From positions 116,481-180,480 of the forward strand of contig NW_019774513.1 in the NCBI RefSeq assembly GCF_001039355.2: a stretch of 64,000 nt of DNA, written 5' to 3'. This stretch comes from Lingula anatina (taxonomy: Eukaryota > Brachiopoda > Lingulata > Lingulida > Lingulidae). The position numbers and the translations under genes were made by a program. This document shows positions 24,801-37,738 of this stretch, in pieces (position 1 is the first letter of the stretch; every line of letters starts with the position of its first letter). The notes under the pieces are model-generated. The model had not been told where the DNA came from. It did no database searches and saw only the letters and a program-made list of their open reading frames with translations.

Positions 24801-24804
<4 letters not shown>

Positions 24805-25218
24805 AGAGATGGAGAGGTTTTTATTGGATAATGTGATTACGCCTCTCAACACGAACCCGATTTCCTCCTGTATTTTATTCTTCACTCGCCACTTGAGCTA
24901 TTACTGCACCTCGCTGAGGTAAAGGGGTTAGTTAAACAGTATACCAAGGACAAGCTGTGATACCAATTTTTTTATTAAAGCTTGCTCAGACACACCGTGA
25001 AAAGAATCAGAGTAGGAATGGAAGCGGTTAGTCGACATGAGCGCCGCAGAGGCCGCGGGCGAGGCTGAAGTCCGTAATAGCTCAACATAAGTTCGCCGTC
25101 GATTTCGTCAGATAGGTTCACGCTGGAGATATAAATCGAATTAACGAATTGGTTTTTTTTCTGAGAATCGAGAAAATTCAACCAACGTATTTATGTCATC
25201 TTCTCATGTTCAACCGCC

Positions 25219-25273
<55 letters not shown>
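25219..25273. repeat. (CT)n microsatellite
   Basis: CT run of about 55 bp with one TTT interruption. Confidence 0.95.
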
Positions 25274-25276
<3 letters not shown>

Positions 25277-26509
25277 GAGATACATTGATTTTTCATTTCA
25301 CCTAAGTATGAACAAATATAATCAACATGACATATTAAATGGTTAGGCCTCTTCAGTGTCAATTAAACAAAATCCCACTTCCAAATTGAGTTTAATTTGG
25401 GCAATCAATCATTTGACCGGCAAACTTCTTTGTCCTTCAACCTCACACAGATTCATTGAGAAAAAGGCTTGTTGCTGTCCATCTTCTCTCCGCTGTCTCT
25501 CGGCTGTGGGGCGGTTTTCGAGACTGAGTAATTTTAACATATAAACCTGAGGGCAAAAGACAAATACCCCAACAAATATTGTCTTTATCATGCCTATTTG
25601 ATTTTCACAAATCACAACATTTAGTTTGTGATATTTGATCTTCGTAACGGTTATATTTGATTGATTAGGCTGTATTCTCAGTTTGATCTTTGTGATTTCT
25701 TCAAGACAATGTTTTGGTATGGTTACAGTTGGGCAGTTGCGGTTCCGGTCCTGTCTTTATTGTGCGTCATTTCTAATTAATAAAGGCCAAACAGCCTGTC
25801 ATGAATACTGTTAATGAAATAGCCCTGTTACCAAAGGCGATATTAAAAGTGTTTGTCGGACGCCGCCTTGTTTCTTGAGTAAACGCGACATCTTACCGCA
25901 GGTTTCCGTTAAGTAACGAAGAGCAGCTTCATGTTTAAAAGCCAACAAAGCACTTTATTAAATTTTAAAAATATTTCCTTTGTCTTCTGTTGATTGGCTT
26001 AAATGTAACAACGCACTTCACAGTGGTTGTTGACGTAAAAACATTCAAGGTGCTAAGGTGGGTACGTGTTTCAAACAAAGTATCATCAAATGCGCGTCTG
26101 GAACCGAAAGCCCACTTGAAAAGTAAATGGCTTAAAGTAGCGATTAAAAAACCCCTACTTGCAAGTGTAGCCTGAAAAAAAAAGTGACAGCATTTTTAGT
26201 TTAGTTCCATCTTGTTTAGTACCATTATATATTATACTGTGCGTACGATCACATTGTGAGTGTATCCATCACTGCACAAAAACAACGAAACTAATCGCCA
26301 AGTAACTAAATGATGGTAGAAGTCGACCAAGTTTGAGTGCACGCAGGAGTGATCAAGTAGTCCCTTCAAGGCCGCCACAAAAGCGGTACAGCATCCAGTC
26401 TAGTTTTTGCCATTTGGATTAAAATTTCCTCTAAAGTGTTTGTACTTTGCTCGCATACGCTTCGTTGTTGTCTTCCTGTCATCGCACGGGATTCGCATGA
26501 AGAGACGAA

Positions 26510-26640
26510 GAGATTGAAAAAGTGGTAAAATGAAGAAAAAAAGTGTAAATGAAAACCGCTGTTGTGCCGTACTCGAATAATTAAAACGGGGAGATTGAAA
26601 AGTGGCGAAATCAAGAAAAAAAAAAAACCCCGTAAAATTT
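26510..26640. repeat. Two diverged 79-bp direct copies
   Basis: GAGATTGAAAAAGTGG followed by AAAATGAAGAAAAAA at 26510 recurs as GAGATTGAAAAGTGG followed by CGAAATCAAGAAAAAA at about 26591. Confidence 0.5.
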
Positions 26641-27082
26641 CAACCGGTTGACCTATTGTACGCAAATAAGTGAGATGCGTTTGCCAAGGTGGTGAAAGTT
26701 AAGGTAATGTGTAAAAGAACATAAGTAAGCCAAATGATTGAACTTGACCTAAAGCGGGGCAGTGGGGTTATTATGGCCGTGTGCAGTTTCGCGGTCAAGT
26801 GCTCCATCTCGTGTACGGGGTAACAAGGTGGTCCAGAGTTCAAATAACGCTAAAACGCCTGACCTGAAGCCCATCTGAAAGGTTAGTGAAAAAAAAATTG
26901 GGGAAAATAAACCCAGGAAAATCTGATAAAAAGTATTTATAAAAAACTGGCTTTTAAACAGGATCGTGTGGCCAGGCAGACATGTTCGTCGTCTGCTTCA
27001 CGTGGAGACCTCACCACGAGGCTGGGGCAAGACTGTGCACGGAGCTCTGAGTTTCCTTACTTTTTGTGTTACATTTTTACCT

Positions 27083-27109
27083 TTCTCTCTCTCTCTCTCT
27101 CTCTCTCTT
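27083..27109. repeat. (CT)n microsatellite
   Basis: About 13 CT units. Confidence 0.95.
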
Positions 27110-27178
27110 TATGTTCGATATAAATATGTCTCTGCAATAACGTCTATGTTTAACCAGTTTTTTTTTCACTACAAGAAA

Positions 27179-27800
27179 TGTTCACTTTCAAGGGCAGTGA
27201 GATTTAGAACACTAATGCTGTTTTAAGAGGTTTCTATACGCAAGGATTTTTTCTGATCCGTTTAGATAATGCGTAAATAAATATGAGATAATGCCGATAT
27301 TGCTGTGACACTAAGAATGCATCAGGATAAATTTGCTTATTCGAGCCGATGTAACAGCAGCGTTTATGGGACGAAATCTGTAATATCGATAAGATAATTA
27401 TTTCAATCGCTTGGAAAGCTAACAGAATCGTTTTAACGCCTTTTCAGTTACTGGGAGCTTGACATATTTTAAACACATTAAATTTTTTTCGCCATGGAAG
27501 TATAATAAATCATTCAACCAGGAAGACAATAAACTCATTTATTTTGTTAGTTCACATTCAAGGCTGACAAGATTTAGAATTCTAGCACTGTTTTAAGGGG
27601 GTTAGGCCTTTTTTTTCATATCCGTTTTGATAACGCTTATTATTGCCATGTTAAGAGATAATGTTGACACATCAAAAATACAACAGGGCGAATTTGCCCA
27701 TTCCAGCTGATGACGTAACAGCAGCGTTCATGGGGGTTAAATCTTTAATATCGATAGCAAACAAATCTCCCTCATTTGAACAGCTATCTACGCCGCTTTA
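27179..27800. repeat. Direct duplication of ~250 bp inside the intron
   Basis: The block 27179-27435 recurs at 27550-27800 in the same order and clearly diverged. Shared landmarks are GTTCAC.TTCAAGG, AGATTTAGAA, CTGTTTTAAG, GAGATAATG, GTAACAGCAGCGTT and AATATCGATA. It is an old tandem-type duplication or two copies of one repeat. No coding frame is shared. Confidence 0.75.
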
Positions 27801-28205
27801 ACGACTATTTAACCCCAACAATAAGTACTGCAAGGTGACGCCAGGCAATATGAAAGGCTGCCTTTGTAACGTAAGTAGGAACACAATTCTCCTTGAAAAT
27901 AATGGCACCTAGTTGCCAATCATGATTGCATCTTACGTAGTTACAGAGTTACGTCGGAAATCGATCACTGCCCCAAACCAGGTGACAAAGCAGCAATACT
28001 GACGATAAACGCTTGGCCTCCCTCTGTGTAGAAGTGCGCGGCGTGTTGAAAAAAGGGAATCTTTACTCTGAAACAGTTCAATTTCATTACACTAATATTA
28101 AGATAATTATTTTATATTAAAGATACTTGAAAAATTATATCCCGAATGAAGGTCTACATAATATAACGCATCGAGCCCCTTTAATCAGTTAATGTACTAC
28201 GTGAT

Positions 28206-28292
28206 CCCTGCAAACACAGAACGTTTTATAACGTTACCATAACGTGGCCGTTTTCTGGTAAAATTAACGTTATGGTAACGTTATAATAATTA
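28206..28292. mobile_element. MITE, family D, partly eroded
   Basis: CAAACACAGAACGTTTTATA with AACGTTACCATAACG at the left, and TTATGGTAACGTTATAATAA at the right. The outermost right end is degraded. Confidence 0.65.
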
Positions 28293-28338
28293 CGAGCTAT
28301 TAGTATTTTTATCAACATGTTCTACCAATGACCGATAT

Positions 28339-28447
28339 CCCGGTAAACACAGTACGTGTTATAACGTTATCATAATGTGGCCATAACACTTTTTTGGGTA
28401 AAATAAACGTTTTGGTAACGTTATAATAACGTTATGTGTTTGCTGGG
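28339..28447. mobile_element. MITE, family D, best preserved copy
   Basis: Left end CCCGGTAAACACAGTACGTG, and right end (complemented) CCCAGCAAACACATAACGTT. Both lead into TATAACGTTA motifs. The element is 109 bp, adjacent to another copy and directly followed by a minisatellite. Confidence 0.75.
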
Positions 28448-28451
28448 CTGT

Positions 28452-28965
28452 TTATGATGGATGGATGGATAGTGTTAGAACAATATAGAAGAATGTATTA
28501 TATGATATATTGATAGTGTAAGAAGAATACGACAGAAGGGATATGATGGATGGATAGTGTAAAAACATTATGGCAGAAAGGATATGATGGATGGATAGTG
28601 TTAGAACATTATGGCAGACCGGATATGATGGATGGATAGTGTTAGAACAATATGTCAGAAATGATATGATGGATAGATAGTGTTAGAACATTTGGCATAA
28701 AGGATATGATGGATGGATAGTGTTAGAACATTATGGCAGAAAGGATATGATGGATGGATAGTGTAAGAACATTATGGCAGAAAGGATATTATGGATGGAT
28801 AGTATTAGAACTATTTGGCAGACCGGATATGATGGATGGATAGTGTTAGAACATTATGGCAGAAAGGATACGTTGGATGGATAAAGTGTGAGAACAAGAG
28901 CAATATGGCAGAAAGGATATGATGGATGGATAGTGTTAGAGCAATATGACAGGAAGGGTGTAATT
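28452..28965. repeat. 41-bp minisatellite, ~12 copies
   Basis: Unit GATATGATGGATGGATAGTG plus TTAGAACATTATGGCAGAAAG. Successive starts at 28581, 28622, 28663, 28703, 28744, 28785, 28826 and 28867 give a period of 41 (once 40). The last unit (28916) is offset by an 8-bp insertion. Confidence 0.95.
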
Positions 28966-30316
28966 ATACAGATATTTTCCTTGGCTGAGGTCATCTTTTG
29001 GTTAGGTTCAACCCGAAAAGGGATAATATTCCGATATAGGGGATGAACCCAGCCAAGAGGTGACCGAAGCACAGAGTCCATAACTGTTCTATCACATGAT
29101 TACGGATTGTAAAGATAACTGAATATAAGGCGCATTGAGAACTTACTGACGAATGATCTGGCTCAAACAGTAAATCGAGATCCCAGGTGGCGGAATGACT
29201 AGGAGGTCAAATCACTAAAATAACTGACCTCAAGTCATAAATGACCCCACTTGCTCATTTCAGTCAGTAAAATAGCTTGGTCTCTTGAGGGTTACACATG
29301 CTAGATGAACGCGCCTCCATGCCACGTGAGCAAAGATAGGAGATTTTGCTGGTGGTCGTTTTGGGTTCATTTGGTTCCCACCCAGCTCAGGGTGGAAGGT
29401 TTTGATTTCTGACTAACATCACCACTGGAGAAAAAGTTAGACAAATCTGTGCTTAACTAAGACTTTGAGGTATCAAATCCCAACGCCGGTGGCTGTAGAG
29501 ATAAAAAGTGAAGATTTTCTGCTTCAAATTAAGGAAAAAAACGCTAGGTAGGAAGTCAAGAAAGGGATGTTTGTCTTTGTTAGTAAAAGGGACGGTATAA
29601 AAAGACACAAAGTTACACAACTTCATTATAAATTTGCTTTGGCATCTTGAGCGTTTTGTAGTGCTTTGGCATTTGTTACATTACATCTCAATAGAAACAA
29701 AATCAATTCCAATAGCTGAGACGTACTTAGAAAACAAAACGATTATTAAATTATCTCACTCCACTTTTTGAATCAAACCTTAATACGTGATCACTTTGGT
29801 CTCTCAATCGGTTTCAATTGAGGAGCTCGACAATCCCTAAGATAATTCCAATGAGGAAGTTTGTCTTTCTGTGTCACGTATACTATTAACCACGCATTTC
29901 ACCTCACTTTGGCACCCATAAGAAAACTGGGCTTGTCACCGCTTGGAACACGACTTCACGCCCCTTTCATAGACAGAAGCCATGTACGTGTTAATATCAA
30001 ACGTTTCCAAACTGAGTCGTTAAGTATGTTTACTTGACTTTAAAATTCAGACTATGTGGCCAGGTGGTATACAAAATTGAATGCCAAGAATTTTTAGATA
30101 ATTGCGAAATGCACAAGTTAACAAAAAACGTTTTACCCTTGGTGTCCTTCTTCACAGGTGAACCCATAAAACAAGGCTTTAAGTTAAGTATAGGGCTTGT
30201 ACAGGAGCGTTGAAAAGAAATCTACTGCAGTTTAACTAACTTAAGGTGAAACAGTTATCAGAACCATGATTTACTCTTTGAGAGATGCATGTATCTCTTA
30301 TATATGTATTTAGAAA

Positions 30317-30352
30317 TAACAATAATAATAATAATTGTTTATTATTATTAAT
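30317..30352. repeat. AAT/ATT palindromic microsatellite
   Basis: AATAATAAT followed by TTATTATTA separated by TTG. Confidence 0.85.
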
Positions 30353-31791
30353 TTGTCAATAATTTAAGATGCATGTCATCAACGTCATATTTGTTTAGTA
30401 TTTTGTGTCACTTTTGTTAAGAGATACATTTTGTTTAATGATATCAACGCATCGGTAGAAACTTGTATACCGGCATTGTAGCGTTTGTTAAATAGCACAT
30501 CTGCCAAGTTAAGGAGGTACATTACAAAACAAAGAGCGAAACGGGACACCAATCGGTCTGAAAGGACGTGACTGTGCCAATTTGTAATAGAAGTTCCCAT
30601 TCTTTTTTGGATTCGATATTTTACCCCAAAACCAAGTTCTTGTGAAAAGTGTTTTATGGAAGTCAAAATTTGATTTTTTACCGATTGAGTTTTTACGCAA
30701 ATTAAGATAGATTGTTCAGTAACCTGGGGGGGGGGGGGGAGTTCGGGCGTATCGATGTGTGTCGCTCTTGCCGTGTCACCACTGTGTGTGTTTGTGTAAA
30801 TAAGTGAGGTGACGGAGTCAACATCAGTCATGCAAGGTGCTCTGCTTGTATCACTTAAAAGCTAAAGCACTTCATTTTTGTATGTGGCCAGGTGTATGTA
30901 GGCTGACACTTGTGCTCTCTTGGTTGTTGAAATGAGGAGTGCTTGATCGTATTCGTCTTTGCCAAATGTTTAAAAAGCGGACAGTTTAACGGTAGATTAT
31001 TTACGTGTTTTAGTTCTTTAAGTCCATGTAAAATGGGCCCATTCCAATTTTCTCAAACTTTGAGCACTTGTTTTCTTACTCTAGAATGTCTATTTTAATT
31101 ATTTCAACATGCTGAATTTGTGGCCTTGAAAACCATCCAACTTTTGGTCCATGGAACTCGATTGTACCAGGAGTTGCCATGCTTGACCTTGACCGTGTTA
31201 AGTTCAGTAACCCACAAGATACAAAGCAGATAGATAACACGTGTCACCATTTGGAACGCTTTAAGCAGGATGAAACAATTCTCCGGTGAGCAAACTGAAT
31301 AAGCTGTTTTACCAACCACAAAAATGCCACTATGCTTCACCAGGGCGTATTTACCAGTCTTATTATGTGTGATATCAAGTCACATTATCTCTGGAATTGC
31401 GTCAGTCTGTTTCCAGAACTGCTGAAGGGGAAAATGTCCGATGCGGTATCCATCACCCTGAATATAGGCATGGAAATGCCCGGGTTGGCGCTCGTCAACT
31501 TAGGGACTGGTGTGATGCTTTGTAATTCGTTTTCTCATCCTGACTACCAGTCCGGAGCTACAGTCACCGACTGAAATACAGTTCCAACTACAACGTTGTT
31601 CTCAATATAAATTGCCTTCTGTAGCACATAATTTTGTCATGTAGTGACGCCTGTCCATGGCAGTAAACGAGTACAATACCTGCCCGATTATGCTGATACG
31701 ATACGTGATAAAACTGAAAATAGAATTAAAGCCGAATGTGCTGTCAGGGGTATGCTATTGCTATGGCTGATCACGTTCTGTGAAGTGTAAG

Positions 31792-32010
31792 TCCCAGGTT
31801 TCAATGTGGACCGCTGTCCTCAGGGTGGTTGTTTTGCTGGACGTTGTAGTGAGGGGAGTTGCTGTATAGGACCCAGGTTTCAATGTGGACCGCTGTCCTC
31901 AGGGTGGGTCTTTTGCTGGACGTTGTAGTGAGGGGAGTTGCTGTATAGGACCAAGGTTTCAATGTGGACCGCTGTCTTCAGGGTGGTTGTTTTGCTGACG
32001 CACTATAGTT
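31792..32010. repeat. 79-bp minisatellite, ~2.7 copies
   Basis: CAGGTTTCAATGTGGACCGC recurs every 79 bp, followed each time by CTCAGGGTGG, TTTTGCTGGACG and AGGGGAGTTGCTGTATAGGA. The last copy is incomplete. Confidence 0.93.
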
Positions 32011-32244
32011 AGGGGGTTTCATGTGACACGGGATGTGGTTGACGTAAAATTCTGCGGTCACAGTGAAGTGAAACTCGAGCTTAATGAGGATCTTCTCGCA
32101 TCTGAAGGCGACCGTATAACGCGTGGCATTCACAGGCTGGATGTTCCAACTTTATTCCAACGATCAAAGTAGCTTGGTTGACAACATTTCCAGCTGTTTC
32201 CAGCTTTTTGTGGTAACAATGTGATCGAAAAGACGGTGCGCAAA

Positions 32245-32500
32245 GGGCGTATTTCCAATGAGACTATCGTTCTACGTAGATCGATCCACCTCGGCGGGTA
32301 CTCTTGCTGAATACAATCAATTCAACAGATTAACACGTCTCCTCTTGCTTCCAACGTCCTCTTATGATCACTAGCTTTTCTGTATCCACACTTCGCCAAG
32401 AGGAGGCGTGTTAATCTATGAACTTGATTGCATTCAGCCAGAGTCTCCGCATAATTGGATCGATTTAATTAGAACGATAGTGTCATTAGAAATGAGGCCC
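32245..32500. mobile_element. Fold-back MITE, family A
   Basis: A 256-bp element that is almost entirely palindromic. The left arm (about 32245-32363) begins GGGCGTATTTCCAATGAGAC, and the right arm (about 32388-32500) reads, complemented, GGGCCTCATTTCTAATGACA. Pairing continues inward through ACTATCGTTCTA, AGATCGATCCA, GCTGAAT.CAATCAA and AGATTAACACG.CTCCTCTTG. It is non-coding and related by its ends to 1900-2012. A clean target duplication is not evident. Confidence 0.8.
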
Positions 32501-35500
32501 AAGAGGGGGGGGAGGCTGTAAATTAAAATATACAATGCAGTACTGGTCGGCATTGATGAGCAGGACGGTCCACGCGGTGGCCACGAGGACGGTGGGTAAC
32601 AAACCTGACCATTTAAACCTCGATCTTGCCCTCTAAGGACATGAAAACTTCCTCTGGTGTTTAGGTAATGTGCAGACTAAAGAAGTGCAAGCCCCGAAAA
32701 TCATTCGTGTGTTTAAGAGTTGATATTCTAGAAGGAACGCCTCACTTGTACAGTATAAACACATTCTATGAACGGCCCGGTGTTCCATCCACTTCCTGGG
32801 GTTTTTTTTATTTTACATTAAAAGTCATGGGGATTAGTATATATTGTCAGAATGTGCGTGTGGGAGGAAGAGCAATACATTAAATAGTCTAAAATACTAA
32901 ATCGTCGCACAGAGCACGTAATGTACCAGAAATGTCAGGTTTTTTAAGTGATATTCAAGACGCCATCTCGCTTTACAACCTGACACCTGTGTTGTTTGAA
33001 ATTGACAAGGGACGCACTTTGGAGCAGTGTGGGCAGCGTGTCATTCTAACCTTCCTCTTGCGCGTCTTATGGCAAGCACTCGGCAAAATGTTAAGGTTTC
33101 TCCAAAGAAACTCGGTGGTTCACCAAGATTGTAGAGGTGGCTTTGTCTACATAGTCGAGGGATAAAAAACATTTTTTGTTGTTCGGGTTTTGAAAAGCTG
33201 CCTCGCTGGCTCTCGCCCGCCCACTGTGTATCTGTGACGCGTTGCAACAATGGCACGCAGAGGGAGCGCCCATCGTTAGTGGGATATGTGACACAACATA
33301 CGTGTGTAGTAACGAGTATCGTTAAAGATCTTCATAGTCTTAATCTTTAACACTTGTGAAATTTCAAGTTTCAAGTGACATGCGATTATTAATTGTATTT
33401 CAGCGTTTTAAAGTAAAACAACCTGTCGCTTAAGTGCTGCGTTCACTGTATCCGCACAGTGGACTTTGCTGTTGACAGTTGTTAGGCAACTATGTAAATG
33501 GAATATGTAATTATTACAAAATGGAAAGGAAAGTGAAATCTTGGTGAACGGAGTGACTGAATTCAAAGTTACACCTTGAAATTTCGTTGTGCATAAATTA
33601 CAAACCCACTAAAGAGTTTGCATAATTTCAAAAAAATTTGCCCCATAAATCTGATTTTCGAACCTGACTTGTATTTTAGTGTCAGAAAAAAAATCACCAG
33701 GAAGTTTGGGGATAACAAGACCCAGTGTTTTCCATTTATTTCGTTAAAAGAGAAATTTTAAAGCAACATTGTGTCTGTACGTAAAAAGCTTTCAAGTTTA
33801 CTCATGGCAATAAGTATAGGAGAGACGCTGTTTTTTCAATAGAGCGCCCCATGGGCCTTTCAAGAACTTAAGAGGCATAACTTGAATGGGCTAGAGGAAA
33901 TATTCATGCGTCATTTTAATGTGAAATTTCATTGAATTTTCATTGTAACATTTTTCCATTGTTATAATTAAAAGTTCGCCACGTTTTTTTTTCATCTACT
34001 TAGTTTTTTTGCATTAATTCTTTAATAATTACGACGTTGACACGTTTACAACTATACACTAATGTGAATGATTTTAATAACAATGGTGCACTTTTATTTT
34101 TGACACCTTCACTACGATTAATCATCACTCGGTATTCAGACTCCAAACACGTAAAAAAGGGCAATTTTGCATCTTTATAACAGGAACTACGCCGTATCTG
34201 ATAACTTATTAGAACATATCCGACCATTGCCGCCGATTAATCACAGATTTCGAGTAATCCAAGTACCTCCGTTAAAGTGGACCCGCCTCACATTGAAACA
34301 TCATGATTTAATATTGTTATTTTAAGTATTTAATTTCCACGTCATTGTGTCAAGTAAGGGCGGACATTTGGTTTATCGAGTGATTTCCAGCGATTACCCA
34401 AAACTTTTACCAAAGTTGGAACTTTTATTGGAATCTGTGCCTCTTTGAAATCAATCTTCTGTTTGACATAGTAGGCGACTTCTGGCAAGAGCTCTTCCTA
34501 ATTGAGCAATGTTTGCTCGACTCCAGAAGCCAGTATCGGCTTATTCCACTGAAAGCACTCAGTCTTGGGCAACTTCCAGGCTACCAAGCCACCAAAGCCC
34601 TCTGCTCCGGGCGGTCGGAATTGTTTCTAAGGATACTATAAACATGTGATTTCAGAAAGTTCTGAGCATTTTACTACCTGTCCCTGTTTTCGGCCCAATG
34701 TGTTGGTTATGCATCGAGGCCATGCGTTGGATTAAATAGGGTCCCTGAACGTGTATAGCGTTGAGCTGGATACCAGTGAAGATATATATATTAATGGACA
34801 GTTTACATAGTACGCTAAAAGCAAAGAATACCTAGGCATCTTTAGCCGGTATGACACCAACAGCAGTGCTATGGAATTTTATGCCTTAAGTTGGAATACG
34901 CTGTAACATAAATGGTGTCTTTTGTTCAAAGGAATTTACCGGAAATCAGCAAAAAAAAAAAAAAAAAAGGTTTGTCCTCATCAGTTCATGTTCCCTCGCT
35001 GTTTAATCACTATGCGGAGATGACCAAGTCTGTAGATTGGGGAAAATCGATAAATATCGTAAAAAGTTACAGTTTTGGAAGCGAAATATTAGACAACACT
35101 CCTTAAAAAATCTGTAGATAGGAATAAGATGGTGTGGATGTGCTTCATTTTTTAAACAAAACTTATTCTGAAATTTAAGCAATATTTGAACACTTTTGCC
35201 TAAAGTAGCAGTTTTTGAGGTCTGACGTGTTTACAAGGATTTGTCTTTTTTAAGCAAACAAGAATTATGTACCAACATACATGTATCCCTTGGGTGTATG
35301 GACAGGACAGATAAACCCCCCTCAGGAATTTACTTACCCCCCACCCCCCTTCAAGAGGGGGGGGCTGGGGGGTCATAAGTAATAATGGTCATCTACATTA
35401 TTTTTAGCCAAATATACAGTTAACACTAGGAACTGGCGCGAATGGACTAGTGTTGCTTATTTTGACTTCATCAGGGTTTAATGAACGTGAATCCCAGCAT

Positions 35501-36060
35501 TTATCATGTGCAGTTTGCAGGACTTCCAGCAACGCGGCTCTACGCCGGATACACGTTACATAAAATTTCGCCGATCTAACTTTACACAGCAGGAGTAAAA
35601 CTTCCGAATTTGTAACAATTAAATCTCCATCAATCAAACGAGGGCCGAATACCATGCCTATGATATACGTATACAACTGCTCCGTCGACATTTAAGCTGG
35701 AATTCCTCTGTGCGTTTTGAGGGTCACGGTTAAGCAGGTTCTTTCAAGAACTGCCATGGTATTCGATCAGTGGATGACCCCGGTTGCACTAAATGACCCT
35801 TAAGTCCGATGTCCAATGCGAGGTGCTTGTGTTTTAACCCTCCAGTCACCATGAGACTATTAATACTTGTCCTTGATTCATAAGTGTTGCACTATTGCCA
35901 GACGTTGTACCTATATCTTTTTGTTATAACTGATTTCAATATTGTCATTTTAATTGCTTCAAATTTGAGGAAGAGTAGTCAATATAAATTTAAGATTTTG
36001 ATTTATTTTCCTAGTTTTATTGCACCGTGTTGATCTTAATCGCATGTTATACATGTACGT

Positions 36061-36061
<1 letters not shown>

Positions 36062-36095
<34 letters not shown>
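36062..36095. repeat. (CT)n microsatellite
   Basis: About 16 CT units. Confidence 0.95.
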
Positions 36096-36099
<4 letters not shown>

Positions 36100-37584
36100 G
36101 TGTGCGTTTGTGCCCCCCATCTGTTACTGCGACTTAAGAAATCCTGTGATCCCAAGGCAGAAAGCTGGCACAGGCACCGCACTTTCATTCCAATTTATTG
36201 CTTAAGTGAGCATGCGCACCTGATGGTATGTTCTTCTAAGCGTTTCCACGGCGTTCTAGTGAGCTGAAGAACACTTCCTCGGGATTTTTTCTCAAATCAC
36301 CCTGCGTATCAGAAGCCTTGCCATTCGTCTGTATACGTCAACAAGAACTGTGTCCACCATCTTTCCCCCCTCCCTTTATAGGTTAGCGTAGGACTATATA
36401 TATCGCTATGGATATGATAACCATACTGGGATGGAAAGGTGTTTCCCTCTTTCCTTCTTAAAAATTGATGAGACGTGTGGCATTTGGCTTCTGGTGATAG
36501 AGGGTAATAGAAGCCAAGCAAAAATAAAATAAAACAAAACAAAATATAGCAGAAATATCCTTCTCCTTCACTGAGTATTAAAGTTCTGGTAACTCATGTT
36601 CATTGTTGGTCTGCATAACTTGGTTACAACCCTTTGGCCTCACTCTTTATGACTACAGCACCGCCCTGTATTAGGCTACATGAAGCCAATTTTATATATA
36701 ATTGTTACAGCCCTTCTAATTATCCTAATTGGTTACCGGTAAATTCCAATTAATGTTCTTCGTCCTGTTCTTATAGCCTTTTATTCAAAGTCTTCTATCT
36801 TCTATTCTGAACATTTTCTCTTTTTTCAGTCTTTTGAATTCCTGCAGTCTTCTCGCACGCAGGGGACCTATAGATGTTTGCATCTGCAAAATTTCTGAAA
36901 GTATTTGTAACCCTGAGAACTGTTATGGTGTTACAAAACTAATTTCCAGGAAAAGTTGTGACATTTGTGAGACCCCAAATATGAACCAGGGGCAGACGGA
37001 AGTCATCTTCTGGGGGGCCTTCCGGAAGACGGTCAGAAATATTCAAGTTTACATTGACGGGCATCTAATTTTTTTCTGTCAGAAGACGGTCAAAAAGGAG
37101 GATGGATGGTTAAGAAGTCTGTCAAAAAATATCTCTAAATTCGCCCCTGTGACTGTTAGCCGAAAAGGTTGCGAGAAACATATAATTCATTACATAAAAC
37201 GTATGTTATTTGATAGGGAGCCTTCACACTTTTCCTTTGAAAAAGCGCACTTAATTTCTTGGAAATCTCATTAGAATAACGTAACTTCTGCCAGCGGTTC
37301 CTAGAAATGAACCACCGAAATAGAAGTAATTCTTTGATTTTGAATCAAAGTCAGAAGTATATGCTAGACAAAGCTAATGAAACGATCAAAGAAAGGATAC
37401 ATGTAGAAAGTGCAAACTAGTGCATTCCAGACACAGGAAGTGCAAAGATGGCACATCATTTTTTTAATGTGCTTTCACTTTTCCGTCTCACTGTCATTAC
37501 TGTATCCGCCCATTTCTCTTCTCTATCCCTTCACTTTTCCTCCCATCTGTCTTTCATCCCTCCCACACATCACATAACATCATT

Positions 37585-37703
37585 TGTCTCTCTTTTCTCT
37601 CTCTTTCTTTCTCTCTTTCTCATTTTCTCCCTTTTTCAATCTCTCTCTCCCATTCTCCCCCTCTCTCTCCCTCTCTCTTATTCACTCTTTCTCATTCTCC
37701 CAT

Positions 37704-37737
<34 letters not shown>

Positions 37738-37738
37738 C
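37585..37738. repeat. CT-rich polypyrimidine tract
   Basis: Imperfect CT/TTTCT repeats over about 150 bp. A long open frame here is low-complexity only. Confidence 0.93.

Noticed and set aside
30385-30831. 148-codon minus-strand open frame in the activin intron
   Set aside because: Includes a homopolymer-derived proline run, has no recognised motif and no flanking exon signals.
35404-35691. 95-codon minus-strand open frame starting MSTEQLYTYI
   Set aside because: Composition is plausible, but no family resemblance, upstream promoter or splice partner could be seen. Left out rather than guessed.
36834-37274. 146-codon open frame in the activin intron
   Set aside because: Cys-rich start and GAAGACGGTC repeats suggest old repeat DNA; no domain recognised.
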